Source of the DNA: Rhodamnia argentea
Taxonomy: Eukaryota; Streptophyta; Magnoliopsida; Myrtales; Myrtaceae
Direction: 5' to 3'
Length of the DNA stretch: 64,000 bases
Assembly (NCBI RefSeq): GCF_020921035.1
Contig: NC_063152.1
Location: 6,710,001-6,774,000 of the forward strand
Under the pieces are notes generated by a model, which ran no database searches, was not told the DNA's origin, and saw only the letters and a list, made by a program, of their open reading frames with translations. The translations under genes were made by a program, and so were the position numbers. Of this stretch, positions 22,201-33,396 are shown piece by piece (position 1 is the first letter of the stretch; each line of letters opens with the position of its first letter).

Positions 22201-24168
22201 AAAAAACAAAAAATTCATAAACTCCATTCCTGGTGCTGTAACTAAAATTACAATGACAATTGCTCACAGGCACCAAAACTTTAGTTCCGTTTATTTCACG
22301 CATCTTACCATTTAAATATACATGATTAGGCACACAACAATCTCCACTCTATTAATTCCTATAGTCAATCGTGCCTGTAGTGAAAATTAACTATATGGTA
22401 CTGTTTTATCTTTGCAAATCTAAAAGTACGTGGACAATTACAGGAAGCTTACCTTCAAGAACTTGCAGTTCTCCTCTACCCCAGGAATATTAAATGTGTT
22501 GGACCGGGCACCAATGGCTATAACGAGATAGTCAAAGTTCGACAACAAATTCCTCTTTTCCATTCAAATTGGTTCCGTTATTAGTTCGACAGTAGACCTT
22601 TTTATTTTCTGCATCAATCTTGACACACTCGGCCTCCGAGAAACGAATGTCCATATTTTTCTGCCTCACAAAAACAAGACAAACCATATGAAGCTATCCC
22701 TCAGGCAGAGTAAAGTTATAGCAGATAAATATTTCTCTAGTAACTTATCACATAGATCACTCTCATTGAACCTGTCTAATCCTCAATAAGCATTCCAAAT
22801 AAGAAATTCATGTGCAAATAAAACATGATCTAATGATTTTCTGATGGTTTACTCTTATTCCATGGGAGTTCTATTACCTTCTGAACAATCTTCCGAATCG
22901 GTTCAACAATGCTACGAGCTTCCACTGTACCACAAGTAACACTCGGCAACAGAGGGGTAAATGCAAAGTAATTACGAGGTGATATGACCTGGACATCATA
23001 GGAGGAATTCTTAATATTCCGTAAAAAAGACGTTCCAGCCCAGCCAGTTCCGAGAACCACCACCCTCTTCCTTTTGCTCTCTGCTTCTACCGGTACAATT
23101 GCTTGTGCACCTGAGTTTGCCTCAGCATATGCCACAAGCCCTCCTCCACTGAACGAATCATAACAGAAGAAACAAGCTAAGGAACTCTGACATTAAATGA
23201 TAAGACATGTAAAACTATATGCAAAAGAGAATACGATCTCTTCCTTTAAAAGAAAAACCTACTATTAGAAAGGAATTTGGCATCTGACACGATTTCATAT
23301 TCAGTGAGTATGCAATGTGATTGCTATTTAAAGCACCCGACGCTGTTAATTTTCTGATTCCGAAAGAACTAATGCTTATAAATACTTCGTCTAGGCATCC
23401 TTGCTTCTTGATAGAGGGGGACATCGAAACTCAGATTCGGGGAAGCGAGAAAAAAAAAGAATTTGGAATACCCGATCTCGGGCCGAAAGTAACAATCTTA
23501 TATTTAATTTTGTGGATAGCAAAATGTATGTATGATTACAAAGTATTACGGCAAGAACCGCTATGCGCGGCGACGCGACGGCCATGCCATAAACCTTCTC
23601 ATTTCATCATTGTCTCTTGACATGTGGATGAAGTTTATCGATTTTCCGGGTAAATCCAGCCGTTCTCAGCCTCACTCTGAAGCAATTAGGACATACAATT
23701 TCAAGCGACAATACGGCTGAGTTGCTTCCGATGCCATTCACAGGACACGGGAAGAAGATGCAAATGCTCTAAAACCTGTCCCCGAGCGAAACATCGGATT
23801 TTTCGGGGGGTAACAAGCAGGAACGGGGCTCTACTGGTTCCTGTCTCAGAACCTTCGCTATAGAACAGAGGTAGGTCCACATACAAAACTGCCATAAAAT
23901 TCCAACATGGCTCGAAAAAATCCAACGACATCCCAATCCGACACCCTTTCATCCGCTCGGACGATGTCGCTACGGAACGGCTCCTCCGATTCACGCGCGC
24001 AAAACGGAACGGATTAAGGCGCGGAGAAACGCGAGCGCGAGCTCGCGGGGGAAAGCGGAAAGAGCAGAGGAGGTATGACCTGACGGTGAAGAGGACGACG
24101 AGCTTGGAAAGCGAGGGGTGGTCGTGGAAAGCGCGAGAGAGCCTGTCCAGCAGCGTCGAGTTCCTCAT
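19221..24168 (-). CDS. NDB2: External alternative NAD(P)H-ubiquinone oxidoreductase (NDB2-like), frame broken by 1 bp
   Basis: This is a single-polypeptide type-II NADH dehydrogenase of the outer face of the inner mitochondrial membrane. Ten GT-AG exons fit the minus strand: 24168-24080, 23148-22878, 22660-22453, 22182-21932, 21423-21207, 21095-20991, 20289-20017, 19925-19804, 19522-19403 and 19308-19221. Joined, they give about 580 residues, the usual NDB length. Seen are the FAD dinucleotide fold GTGWAG (63-68), a second fold at VVGGGPSGVE, and a canonical EF-hand loop DKDNSGTLTAKE (391-402), which implies Ca2+ regulation. Also present are GEGRHRFRPFRY, FAPLGGEQTAAQLPGDW and the C-terminus ending in RDSSRI. 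Exon 3 has one extra base near 22538-22543, where codons for Val-Val-Asp-(Phe/Tyr)-Asp-Tyr are expected; read literally the frame stops after about 162 residues. All other phases are perfect, so an assembly error or a very recent mutation are the alternatives. Confidence 0.92.
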
Positions 24169-24309
24169 CTTCCGGAGCTTCTTCGCTAGATCTCTGCGAA
24201 CGATTTCTCCTACAATTTTGGAGAGAACGGTGTTGTTTGAAGAGCAGAAGAAAGAAAGCGAGAGACAGAGAGAGATCGTCAAATTCGCGATCTTTCCACG
24301 CTTCTTTTT

Positions 24310-27300
24310 AGTTGCCTTGTTCGCTTGAATTTTCGTTCTTTCCCTTTTTTTTTTTTTTTTTTTTTTGACTATTCTTGTTCTTCAAGCACGATGCCGTTGA
24401 CTCCACGTGTCCATCACGGCGGATCCCGTGGGTGGCGACAAGTGGATCTGCGGGGCCCACCCGGCGATGCGTGCCGCGCGGTTTTTTCAGTTTCGGGTTT
24501 TGATCGCATCGGACGGTCTTCGGCCGCCGGGGGGAGATCGTGGCGGGCCCCAACCCTCGTGGATGCATGTGATGTTTCCGTTGTACCGCACGGGTCTTTT
24601 TGGGGCCGCCTGATGCGTATCATGCGATGCACGTGGACTCGTGATCGGTCCGAACGTTTTCTCAAATGTTTAGATGCAATCCCCATGAGAATATATAGAA
24701 ATGGCGCAAGGAAAAGGTCTCCAATGTTGAATGATCGTCTAGGCCAACTGGAGCCAACGAAAACTCTACAAGCTTCGTGAGTCGATTAACTCCCAGGCGT
24801 TGGGCTTGCGCATGTAATCCTAGTCCAGAAAAGTTTGCTTGCAGTGAACAGGATTCGAACGAGTGACCTTCAATTCCCGAGCTAAAAAACTTCCCGATGG
24901 TTTCTCTTTCGCTTTTTTCATGCGTAAGCCTATTGGAGCAGAAAACTAGTCGACACGGATGAGAGAAATTCACATGTACACTGGCCATAAATTTGATAAG
25001 ATCGATGAGATTACTTTTTAATTACTATAGCGTCCTATTTGATGAAATGAATTTGAAATCCATTAATAGACGGGAGGGCATTGGCATCCCCCAAATCCAA
25101 AATACTGTTTTGACACCCCAAAAATCGAAATTGGAATCTTGGTGAGCTGAACCCAAAACTCAGATGGGGGAAGGGCTTCGATTGGGGCTGAAATTGAATG
25201 AAGGTTAGGAATTTCTGTCATTGATGACTACCCATGACTTGTCGGTAGGGACCAAAAAAAAAAAAAACAAAACAAAACAAAATATATGAGGGGCAGAAAA
25301 GGATACGAATAAGCAGAGCCCACGTGGCACATGGTCAGATCTAGGATGCGGCGCTGGACAATTGACCCATCGTGGGGTTCGGCGGGCAGAGTACGGAAAA
25401 CTCGGACAGCTCCTCTCTTCTCATGCCAAACCCAAAAAAAAAAACATAATTTTCAATCAATTTTTCGATATAAGATTAAAAAAACGTCAAAATTCAAGAA
25501 AAAAAAAATAAACCCGTAAAGCTCCGTCCGTTACGCAGAAAACATTCTGACTGAAACACGTTTTTCTCATTTTTCCGGCGGCTAAAAAATGGAAGGTAAT
25601 TTTAGCACGATGGCTTAAAAATCAAAAGCAGAATTACAATCCTGTTATTTTAATTCCGCACATTCTCTTTGTTTTTTTATAAAACTTACGGGTGTCACAA
25701 TGGAATTCGACTTTTATTTTGCGACAAACATCTAAAATATCTCGAAATGTTCCAAACATTAAAATAGTAGGGCACGCTTGTAGAGCTTTGAATGGAAATT
25801 AGTACACACATGTATATTTTATTTAATAAAAAACCAGTACAAAAAAATGACTTCTGGACGTTGTCGGGTGGAATTCGAGAGAGGAATTACGGAAAGAGTG
25901 ACCCGACTTTCTAGGAGGGTGCCGGTTCTGAACAACCTGGTCATTGGAAGTTTCCCACGTGCCATCCAGCTTTGTAGTATTTCGGCTCTAGAGTTGCTCT
26001 CATTTTCGAATAATACTTTTGAAGTTAGTAATTACAATTACAAACAGGTGCCCCTGCGATATATTTATGCCACGCTAGTTTTCGTCCCATAAAAAATTTC
26101 CAACCGATACCACACGACACCGTTTGTCAAAGTCGACTTTTGTCTCACGGATATATCCAAATCGATATCTCATAACCTATTTTACCCAAATCTATCCTTC
26201 CTTAGCATTTCGTCCCGCATCTCAATAAGGTGCGCGCGTGTTAACACAATGGCAAGCAATTACAAAACGAATATGGCGTGGAGAACCAATAGATCCGAGG
26301 TTGGAAAGTCCGCGCGTGTTAGTATCCGCGTCCAATACCCTGTCAAAATGCATACTCGTCAATACGCGTGGAATTTCAACATAGGATCCGTCTTGTAGTT
26401 GTTTGCCGTATATGCATTGTGACGGGATATTGAAAAGATGCTTGATTTAGGTCAGAGATACTAACTTGAGGGGTGAAAATTTGTCCGGATCAACTATGTC
26501 CCAAAACTGATCACTCTTAATTTGGAACAATTAGTTATCCAACGTGGCAATTTCATGTCATCAATAAACCCACATGGTTTGCTGATGTGAATTTAAGGCA
26601 CTATTCATTGTCTTCTTAGCACGGAATTTGAAGGTATTCATTTGCTTAACCCTCTGCTACAACTTGAAGGACAACGGTTAACCTATTCATCATCTCCTTC
26701 ACTTCACCCGCAAGCATCAACCTGTCTAACTGAAATCCGAAATTGTGTATTACCACCCATGGAGAGATGCCATGGACGATATCCCCCAAGCTCATGACTA
26801 GAGCCTTCTTTTTCTAACAAGCCCAGACCTACCTCCCTCCCCCCCCCAAAGCGGATGAACAACTTCGGATTCCGTACCAAGAAGACGATGAATATTATCT
26901 TAAATCCACGTGAATAAACTACGTAGATTTATTGATGATGTGAAATTGTCATATTGGACAACTAATGGTTCCAATTAAGAGGGGCTGGATTTGGAACTCT
27001 AGTTAAAGTTTGTGTTTTTTCATGGGATGAAAAAAAGTTCAGCTAGAATCGTCATTAGACCTAAAGTTGGTGTTTTGTAGGAATTAGCCCGTGGTTCTAC
27101 ACATTTACACATGTCATCTACTATCCAAGATTATATACCTAAAAAAGAGTTTTGCACCTCAACCATTACGCCAATTGCTTATAAGTCGATAACAACAAAA
27201 TTAGGTGCCGCTTGGTTACATTTATTTTTGTTTTCGTGCATAATAAGAGAAATCATTTGATTTGTGTTTAGCTTGAGTAATAAATGCTTACATAATATCA

Positions 27301-27526
27301 TTATCACCGAACAATGTTTGTCATGTCTAAGTGCTCAATCATACTTCTTATTTGTTGTATTACTCCATGATATCTTTCATTTATAAGCTATATAGTAGAA
27401 ATAGATATCAATTAGATAGAACTAACAAAAGTGGCAGCTTATTTCGTTATGACATTAAAAGAACCAGTTTCAATTGAGAATAAAATCACCATTACTTGTA
27501 AGCTTGAGAAAAAAAAAATAGTTATT
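24310..27526. other. Upstream of NDB and gene-poor DNA
   Basis: A GC-rich patch (24400-24620) and a poly-T (24340-24366) lie upstream of the NDB start. Beyond 24.8 kb the DNA is AT-rich with no supported gene. Positions 25855-25975 share phrases (TTCGAGAGAGGAATTACGGA) with 28590-28670 and 58130-58230, so a dispersed repeat is present. Confidence 0.45.
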
Positions 27527-28442
27527 AAGGCTCCGTTTGTTTTACGGAAAATATTTTCCTGAAAAATGTTTTCCCCATTTTCTGGTGTTTACGGGACAGA
27601 AAATATGTGGTCAAGGAGATTATTTCCCGATCAACAGAAAATATCCTTCTACATTTGAGAGAAAAGATTTTTTTTTTAGGAAAGGAAATCATTTTCCAAT
27701 CTTTTTTTGTTAGGATCTCACTACGTTCTTGCCTTTCGTAAGTCATGCAAATCTACCTTCCTCCTCGACGCCCTCGATCTCTTCTTCGGATTCCGCATAG
27801 GAGCGTCGGCTTCCCGGCGTTGTTGACGTCGGCGACGCCCTGATGGCGTTGCGGTCTGGCCGTGCATCGGCTTCGAGCTCTCCTGAGCTAGAGCGAATTG
27901 GACCGGCAGCGGCCCTCCGCCGAAGCCCAAAAATGGCGATTGTAGCGACAGGAGGAGTTCATCGGGATCCAAATGCCGCCGTTCCAGAGGAGTTGTCTCG
28001 ATCTCTTTAGGGCCGCATTGCAATCGGGCTACCTCGTTTTGGTCCGGCCGTGGGAGAGCTCGTGCTCGCTTGGATTTGGCGAGCTCGAGATCGCCGAGAC
28101 CGGCCTCCTAGAGCATGATGGGCTGAGTCATGGCCAATCGCGGGGCGGCTAGAGGAAGGTGGAAGGAGTTGCGGCAGCCAGAGGAAGGAGGAAGGAGGAG
28201 GAGGAAAAAGGAAAAAAAGGAAGAAAAGAGAAAATTAAAAGAGAAAAGAAAAAAAAAGAAAAATTATGATTTTTTTTAAAATTATTAAAAGAAATTCGTG
28301 GAACCAAATGATGGAAAATATTTGTCGGATCATAGTTTAGCCAAACACCACCGGAAAATATTGTTATTTTTCTGGAAAATAACTTTCCGGAAAACATTTT
28401 CCGAAAGCCTCACAGTTTTCACGAAACAAACGGAGGCTCTAG
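27527..28442. mobile_element. Nonautonomous hAT-like element with GC-rich core
   Basis: The ends are inverted: GGCTCCGTTTGTTTTACGGA (27529-27548) against ACGAAACAAACGGAGGCTC at the right. They are followed inward by repeated GGAAAATATTTTCC-type subterminal motifs. Direct 8-mers TAGTTATT (27519-27526) and AAGTTATT (28443-28450) differ at one base and could be the target duplication. The core at 27720-28190 is GC-rich with a 100-codon minus-strand frame of no known family, possibly captured host sequence. No transposase is present. Confidence 0.6.
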
Positions 28443-28774
28443 AAGTTATTCATTGGTACATGTTCTAAATTTTTAGAACCCGAATCCTACTATGCATTTA
28501 TTGGAACGTGGAACCGGACCGATCCGGTTCTAGGTTCCAAGTTTTACTCTGAAACCATGCTCGCTCCTACTTATTTTGGACATTTTTGGGTTTGGTTCGA
28601 GGAAGGAATTATGGAAAGAGCGATCCAATTTTCCACCAACTGTCTCATCATAGTTTCCCACATGGTTTCAACCTTTTTATTATTTGAAATAATGTCCACT
28701 CCGAGCAAATACCAATTAATCTTAAAAATTTTCTCCCATCTATAATTTTTTGGTTTATGAAAGCATAGAGTGGT

Positions 28775-30015
28775 TGTTGACGCCTAAATTTTGACTAATC
28801 TATTTTTTGCATAAAAATTAGAACTAATTTTAGTTCTAAATAAAAATCATCTCACATATTTATTTTTAGCGTACATTGCATTGGCATATAATTGGGGGGA
28901 ACACTTAATTTAGCATGCGTCTGGACTAGGCATGGGATGAAAAATACACCGAGAAGATTTGAACTTGGATTGCAAATACTTAAAATTTCGGGCGCATTGC
29001 AAATACTTGGATTTGGGATTGCAAATACCAAAGAAGATGAAGAAGGGAAGATGAAGAAGGGAAGGTGATGAAGGGAAGATGAAAATGGAAGGTGAAGAAA
29101 TGAAGATGAAGAAGGGAAGATGAAAATGGAAGGTGAAGAAATGAAGATGAAGAATGAAGGGTGGAGAAATTTGGCTATAAAGAGGGAGGTTCTTGAGAAT
29201 TGGGAGGAGAATTTTGGTGATAGGAATGTAGAGAGCTCTTGGGGGAGTGGAAGAGATTGGAGAGTTTTGAGAGAGTTTTTGAGGGGAATTTTTAGAGAGG
29301 AAAAGAGAGTTCTGAGAAAATTAGAAGAGAAATTCGAGAGTGAAGAAAGAGTTTTAGTCGAGCATCATCTTGACGGTCCCGAACATTTTTCGCCACCCAC
29401 GCCATTGTTGTTTTCGACGACACGTTTTCCTCGAGATCTTGAAGGGAACTATAACGTGTATGTGAGTAAGATTTTGTGTAATAGAAGGTAATCATTTCCA
29501 TCTCGATCTACAAAATGTAATCGTTTGGTTTGAACATTTGTTTGTTTTTTTAGACATGCCACGTGTTAAATTTTAGATTATTACATGTTAATTTATTTTT
29601 ATAAATACTGTGTGGCTGCGTTTTATTTCTTTCTAAATCACCCATGGTGTATATCGTACAAAGTTCAATGTTTTACATCCCCATAAAAAGAAGAAAAACC
29701 AAAAATTGCATCTTTGAATTTCAAGTAAAATTCATCAAAATTGTCAAATCAAATATTTTTCATGAAAATGGTACCGAAGGGCGTTGAGAAATGCGAACCA
29801 AATCCCATTCGAAATCTCGGGCGGAAATAAGATAGTTTTTCCGTATTTTATTTAGGTTTCTAATCACCTCCGAAATGATTAGTGGATCCAAATTCAAATC
29901 ACATTGATGTTAATTATTTGAACCTTAAGTTGCGATTTGGTATGGACTTGGGAGAGTCCGGTTAGGTTAGTTAATTATTAACCCGATAATCCTTAAAAAT
30001 TAACTTTTTTTTTAG
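28775..30015 (+). mobile_element. Retroelement-like insertion in arm A, absent from arm B
   Basis: Arm B is continuous where arm A is interrupted. The insertion starts TGTTGACGCCTAAATTTTGA, typical of a plant LTR start. It contains a purine-rich minisatellite (29033-29160, GAAGATGAAGAAGGGAA-type units) and a TATA-like CTATAAAGAG at 29175-29184. No clear CA end or exact target duplication is visible, so it may be a truncated LTR. A 123-codon frame (29120-29491) is low-complexity, and I do not treat it as a gene. Confidence 0.55.
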
Positions 30016-30709
30016 AAGGTGCGGTCTATCTGGATCGACTTTTAAACTTTACTTATTTTTTCTCTATCGAAAGTTTTCTTCCCCATGAACCAAACGCACT
30101 GTCAGAAAAAATAGAAATTGAGAATATAAAGCTATTTTTATTCTCATTTTCAACTGAAAATGGAAATTGAAAACATTTTCAAGAACCAAACGGATCAACA
30201 AAGAATAAAATAGTGTCTTTTAAAATCTTTACGAGACGAGTTGATCATCGTTAATTAAAATTTTCATAAGTGAACCAACACATCGCAAAAGGAGTTCAAT
30301 CCATGGTCCGTACAACGTCTGGTCCATATCTCACTTTGTTCCATCTTGCTTTATACATAACACCATCAATATGTGCTATCTTTTGATTCTTTGCTTGGTT
30401 TGATTGGCATGGTTTGATTATGAAAGCATTTCTCAGGTGAATTATATAAGCGAGTAAAGAGTAGATACTTGGACGAGATTGGGTCTTTGAAGTAATATTT
30501 TCAAGAACCAAACGGATCATCAAGGTAAAGAAAAGGTACAAAGAATGTTTCGGTTAGCTTGCAGGCCATTCGTTAAGGAAAGAACCTCCTTTTCATCCAT
30601 TTGTGAGCAAGTCATCATCATATCAACTGCTGACTCACGAGAGGAAGACATTGTGTGCTCTGATTCGTCTCAAATCAAATAGCCTGAATCAATTTCCCCG
30701 TCACCTAGC

Positions 30710-33286
30710 ATGGCTGAGTCACTCCTTTTCAGCATTGCCCAGGGTGTGCTGGGGAAGATAGCATCTCCGGCGTTCCAAGAAGCTGTCGCAATTTACAGCG
30801 TCGAAGATCAGATCCACGAGCTTAAAGATACGATGGATGCCATTACAGCCGTGCTGTTAGATGCTGAGGAGCAACAGGCGAAGAACCACCGCCTGCAACT
30901 GTGGCTGCGTCGGCTTCGAGACGTGTTGTACGATGCGGAGGATGTGCTCGATGAACTCGAGTGTGAAGCCTTACGGAAGCGGGTAATCAATCGGTACGGG
31001 GGCGTCAAAGAGAAGGTACACCGCTTCTTTTCTCTCTCTAATCCACTGATACTCCGTGCAAAAATCAGTCGTAAGATCAAGGAGATTAGGGAGACATTAT
31101 CAAAAATTTCCATCGAAAAGAATCAGTTTGATCTTAATGTGCGGAGTGTCGACAATGGTGTGGTGCATTTGTGATCACGAGAGATGACTTACTCTTTCGT
31201 AAACAAGTTGGATGTCGTCGGAAGAGAAAGTGATAAGGAAAAGATGATTGAGATATTAATGCAATCAGATCGGAAAAACCTCTCGGTGATTCCCATTGTC
31301 GGAATAGGAGGTATGGGCAAGACGGCCCTAGCTAAATTAGTTTATAACGACGACAGTGTGAAAGAGCAATTCGAATCACGACTATGGGTGTGCATGCCTG
31401 AGGACTTTGGTTTAAAGAAAACTATCGAAGGAATCATCAAAGATGCAACTGGTCAAAGCTCGAGTAACCTTGACATTCAGCAATTGCAAACCTCTTTGCG
31501 ATACATCATCAAAGACAAGAAATTTCTACTAGTCTTGGATGACGTATGGAGCAATGACCGCAGTAGATGGGAAGAATTGAAAGCTTTGCTAACCGAAGGA
31601 GCGAGTGGAAGCAAGATAATTGTGACAACGCGCAGTTCAAAAGTCGCTTCTATAACGGGTACCCATCCGGCACATAATCTAAGAGGTCTTTCTCACGAAG
31701 ACTCCATGGCCTTGTTCAAAAAATGGGCTTTCGACCAAAAGGAAAAGCACCCACGTCCCGATCTCCTTGAGATGGGAGATGACATTGTCAAAAAATGTCA
31801 AGGAGTTCCTCTCCTTGTGAAAACTTTGGGGAGTCTACCGTACACGAAGGAGGAAGTACGATATTGGGTCCATATAAGAGATAGCGAGGTATGGAAGTCA
31901 GTGGAAGAAGAAAGGGACCTTCTACCGGTACTTAAGCTCAGCTATGATCATTTACCGTCCCACTTGAAACGTTGTTTTGCCACATTTTCGCTTTTCCCCA
32001 GAGGGTTTGAATTTCATAGCGTTCATTTAGATGACTTATGGATGGCTTTAGGACTCGTTAGTTCAACAACGGAAAAAGAAGACTTCGGTGTTGAGTACGT
32101 CAAAGAGTTGTGGAAGAGATCTTTGATCCAAGAAGTCGACGAGTCCGAATCAGTATTGACTTTTAAAGTGCACGATCTAGTCCATTCCCTTGCAACGATT
32201 GTGGCACGAAATGATTGCTCCGTTGTTGGCTTAGACACTGAAGAGATTTCGGAAGGAGCTCGTTACATTTCGTTCTCTAGCGATTCTTTAGAGGATATCT
32301 CAAATTTTGAAGGAGTCCCACCTTTTTTGAGAAAGCCAACTTCAAAGAGGCTTCGTGCAATTATACTTCCACTCCATGTTAATGATCGAGTTATTACTAG
32401 AGAATTTGCTAGAACATGCCTCTCCAAGTGTAGCCATTTATGGTATCTGCACTTAAGAAATGGTAGTCTTGAGGAGCTGCCAAGTTCCATATGCAACTTG
32501 AAGCAATTGAGGTCGTTAAATCTCTCTGAGAACAAGCGCTTGAAGAAGCTTCCGGATACCATTTGCGAGCTGCAGAGTTTGCTATACTTATATCTTGATG
32601 GTTGCTCAGAGCTTGGCGAATTACCCAAAAATATGGATAGGCTCATCAATCTCATATTGCTATCTGCAACAACAAAGCAAAAGAGTCTGCAAGAAAGTGG
32701 GATACAATACCTAGAAAATCTGCAAATTTTGGGACTCTATGGATGCCAAAATCTACGAGCCTTGTTTGAAGGCACTTCCCGGTGGACTTGCCTTCATGTG
32801 TTGGAAATTCATAATTGTAGAGGACCAATATCTCTGCCTTTTGCTGAATTGGTTGCCCTACAGACCTTGAGGATTGATGATTGCAAGCTCGTGTTGACCA
32901 AGGAGAACAAGTCCAACTTTCCTTTGAATCTTCGTACTCTTTCAATATCAAGGTTTGAACAAGTGATGGAGTTGCTCCAATGTCTCGATAAGTCTACTTG
33001 CACTTTGGAGACCTTCGCTGTCTATGATTGCCCATGCTTCACTGTTGTACCTGAATGGCTGCCCAATCATACACGTCTCATATTCATTCGCTTGATCCGA
33101 TGTCCCAATTTGTCATTTATGCCGCAAGGAATCCAATCCCTCAATGCCCTCAAAGAATTACGTGTCGAAGATTGTGGTGAATCGAGCGAGAGATGTCGAC
33201 CAACAACCGGCGAGCATTGGCCCAAAATCGCTCACATTCCTCGAATCCTACTTGATTGTATAAAAGTACAATGGACGGAGGATTAG
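30710..33286 (+). pseudogene. NLR1: CC-NB-ARC-LRR resistance gene with an in-frame stop
   Basis: This is an intronless RGA-type NLR of 859 codons including stop, exactly the length of intact NLR2. Domains in order are: Rx-type coiled coil (1 to about 130) with YDAEDVLDELE; P-loop GIGGMGKT (198-205); kinase-2 LLVLDDVW; RNBS-B GSKIIVTTRSS; a GLPL variant (GVPLLVKTLG); RNBS-D CFATFSLFP; a VHD variant of MHD; and leucine-rich repeats from about 540. Codon 155 (31172-31174) is TGA where NLR2 and NLR3 have CGA (Arg). The frame is otherwise open on both sides, so this is a single nonsense change in the linker between the CC and NB domains. The CC fragment alone (154 aa) could still be made. It lies in arm A, opposite NLR3. 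Confidence 0.93.
31301..31330 (+). promoter_or_regulatory. P-loop coding site, candidate miR482/2118 target
   Basis: The codons for Gly-Ile-Gly-Gly-Met-Gly-Lys-Thr contain GGAGGTATGGGCAAGACG, the stretch that miR482/2118 family members recognise in many plant NLRs. The same stretch is at 40806-40835 and, on the minus strand, near 56660-56690. Targeting is inferred from the family, not shown by the sequence. Confidence 0.35.
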
Positions 33287-33396
33287 GTAAGCATCTATCT
33301 ATTTCTTCTTCGTTTTCATAGGGATTCACTTAATTCCTAAATCAAATCAACCTTTAATTAAAGGAGTTGCACATATTTACAATGACGATTTTTCAG
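33287..33396 (+). other. Candidate 3'-UTR intron directly after the NLR1 stop codon
   Basis: The TAG stop is followed at once by GTAAGCATC, and TTTTTCAG ends at 33396. The same donor and acceptor are kept in arm B behind NLR3. NLR2 keeps the donor (42792) but reads TTTTTATG where the acceptor should be. Confidence 0.45.

Noticed and set aside
24325-24780. 151-codon plus-strand frame upstream of NDB
   Set aside because: It begins in a poly-T tract (poly-Phe), overlaps the likely NDB promoter and 5' UTR, and shows no domain.
24835-24910. tRNA-like stretch: minus strand contains GTTCGAATCCTGTTCACTGC, resembling a T-arm and acceptor end
   Set aside because: I could not build a D-arm, anticodon arm and matching 5' acceptor strand upstream. 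It may be a decayed tRNA or SINE relic.
29120-29491. Open frame of 123 codons with a charged low-complexity product
   Set aside because: It lies in the retroelement-like insertion, starts in a purine minisatellite and has no counterpart in arm B.
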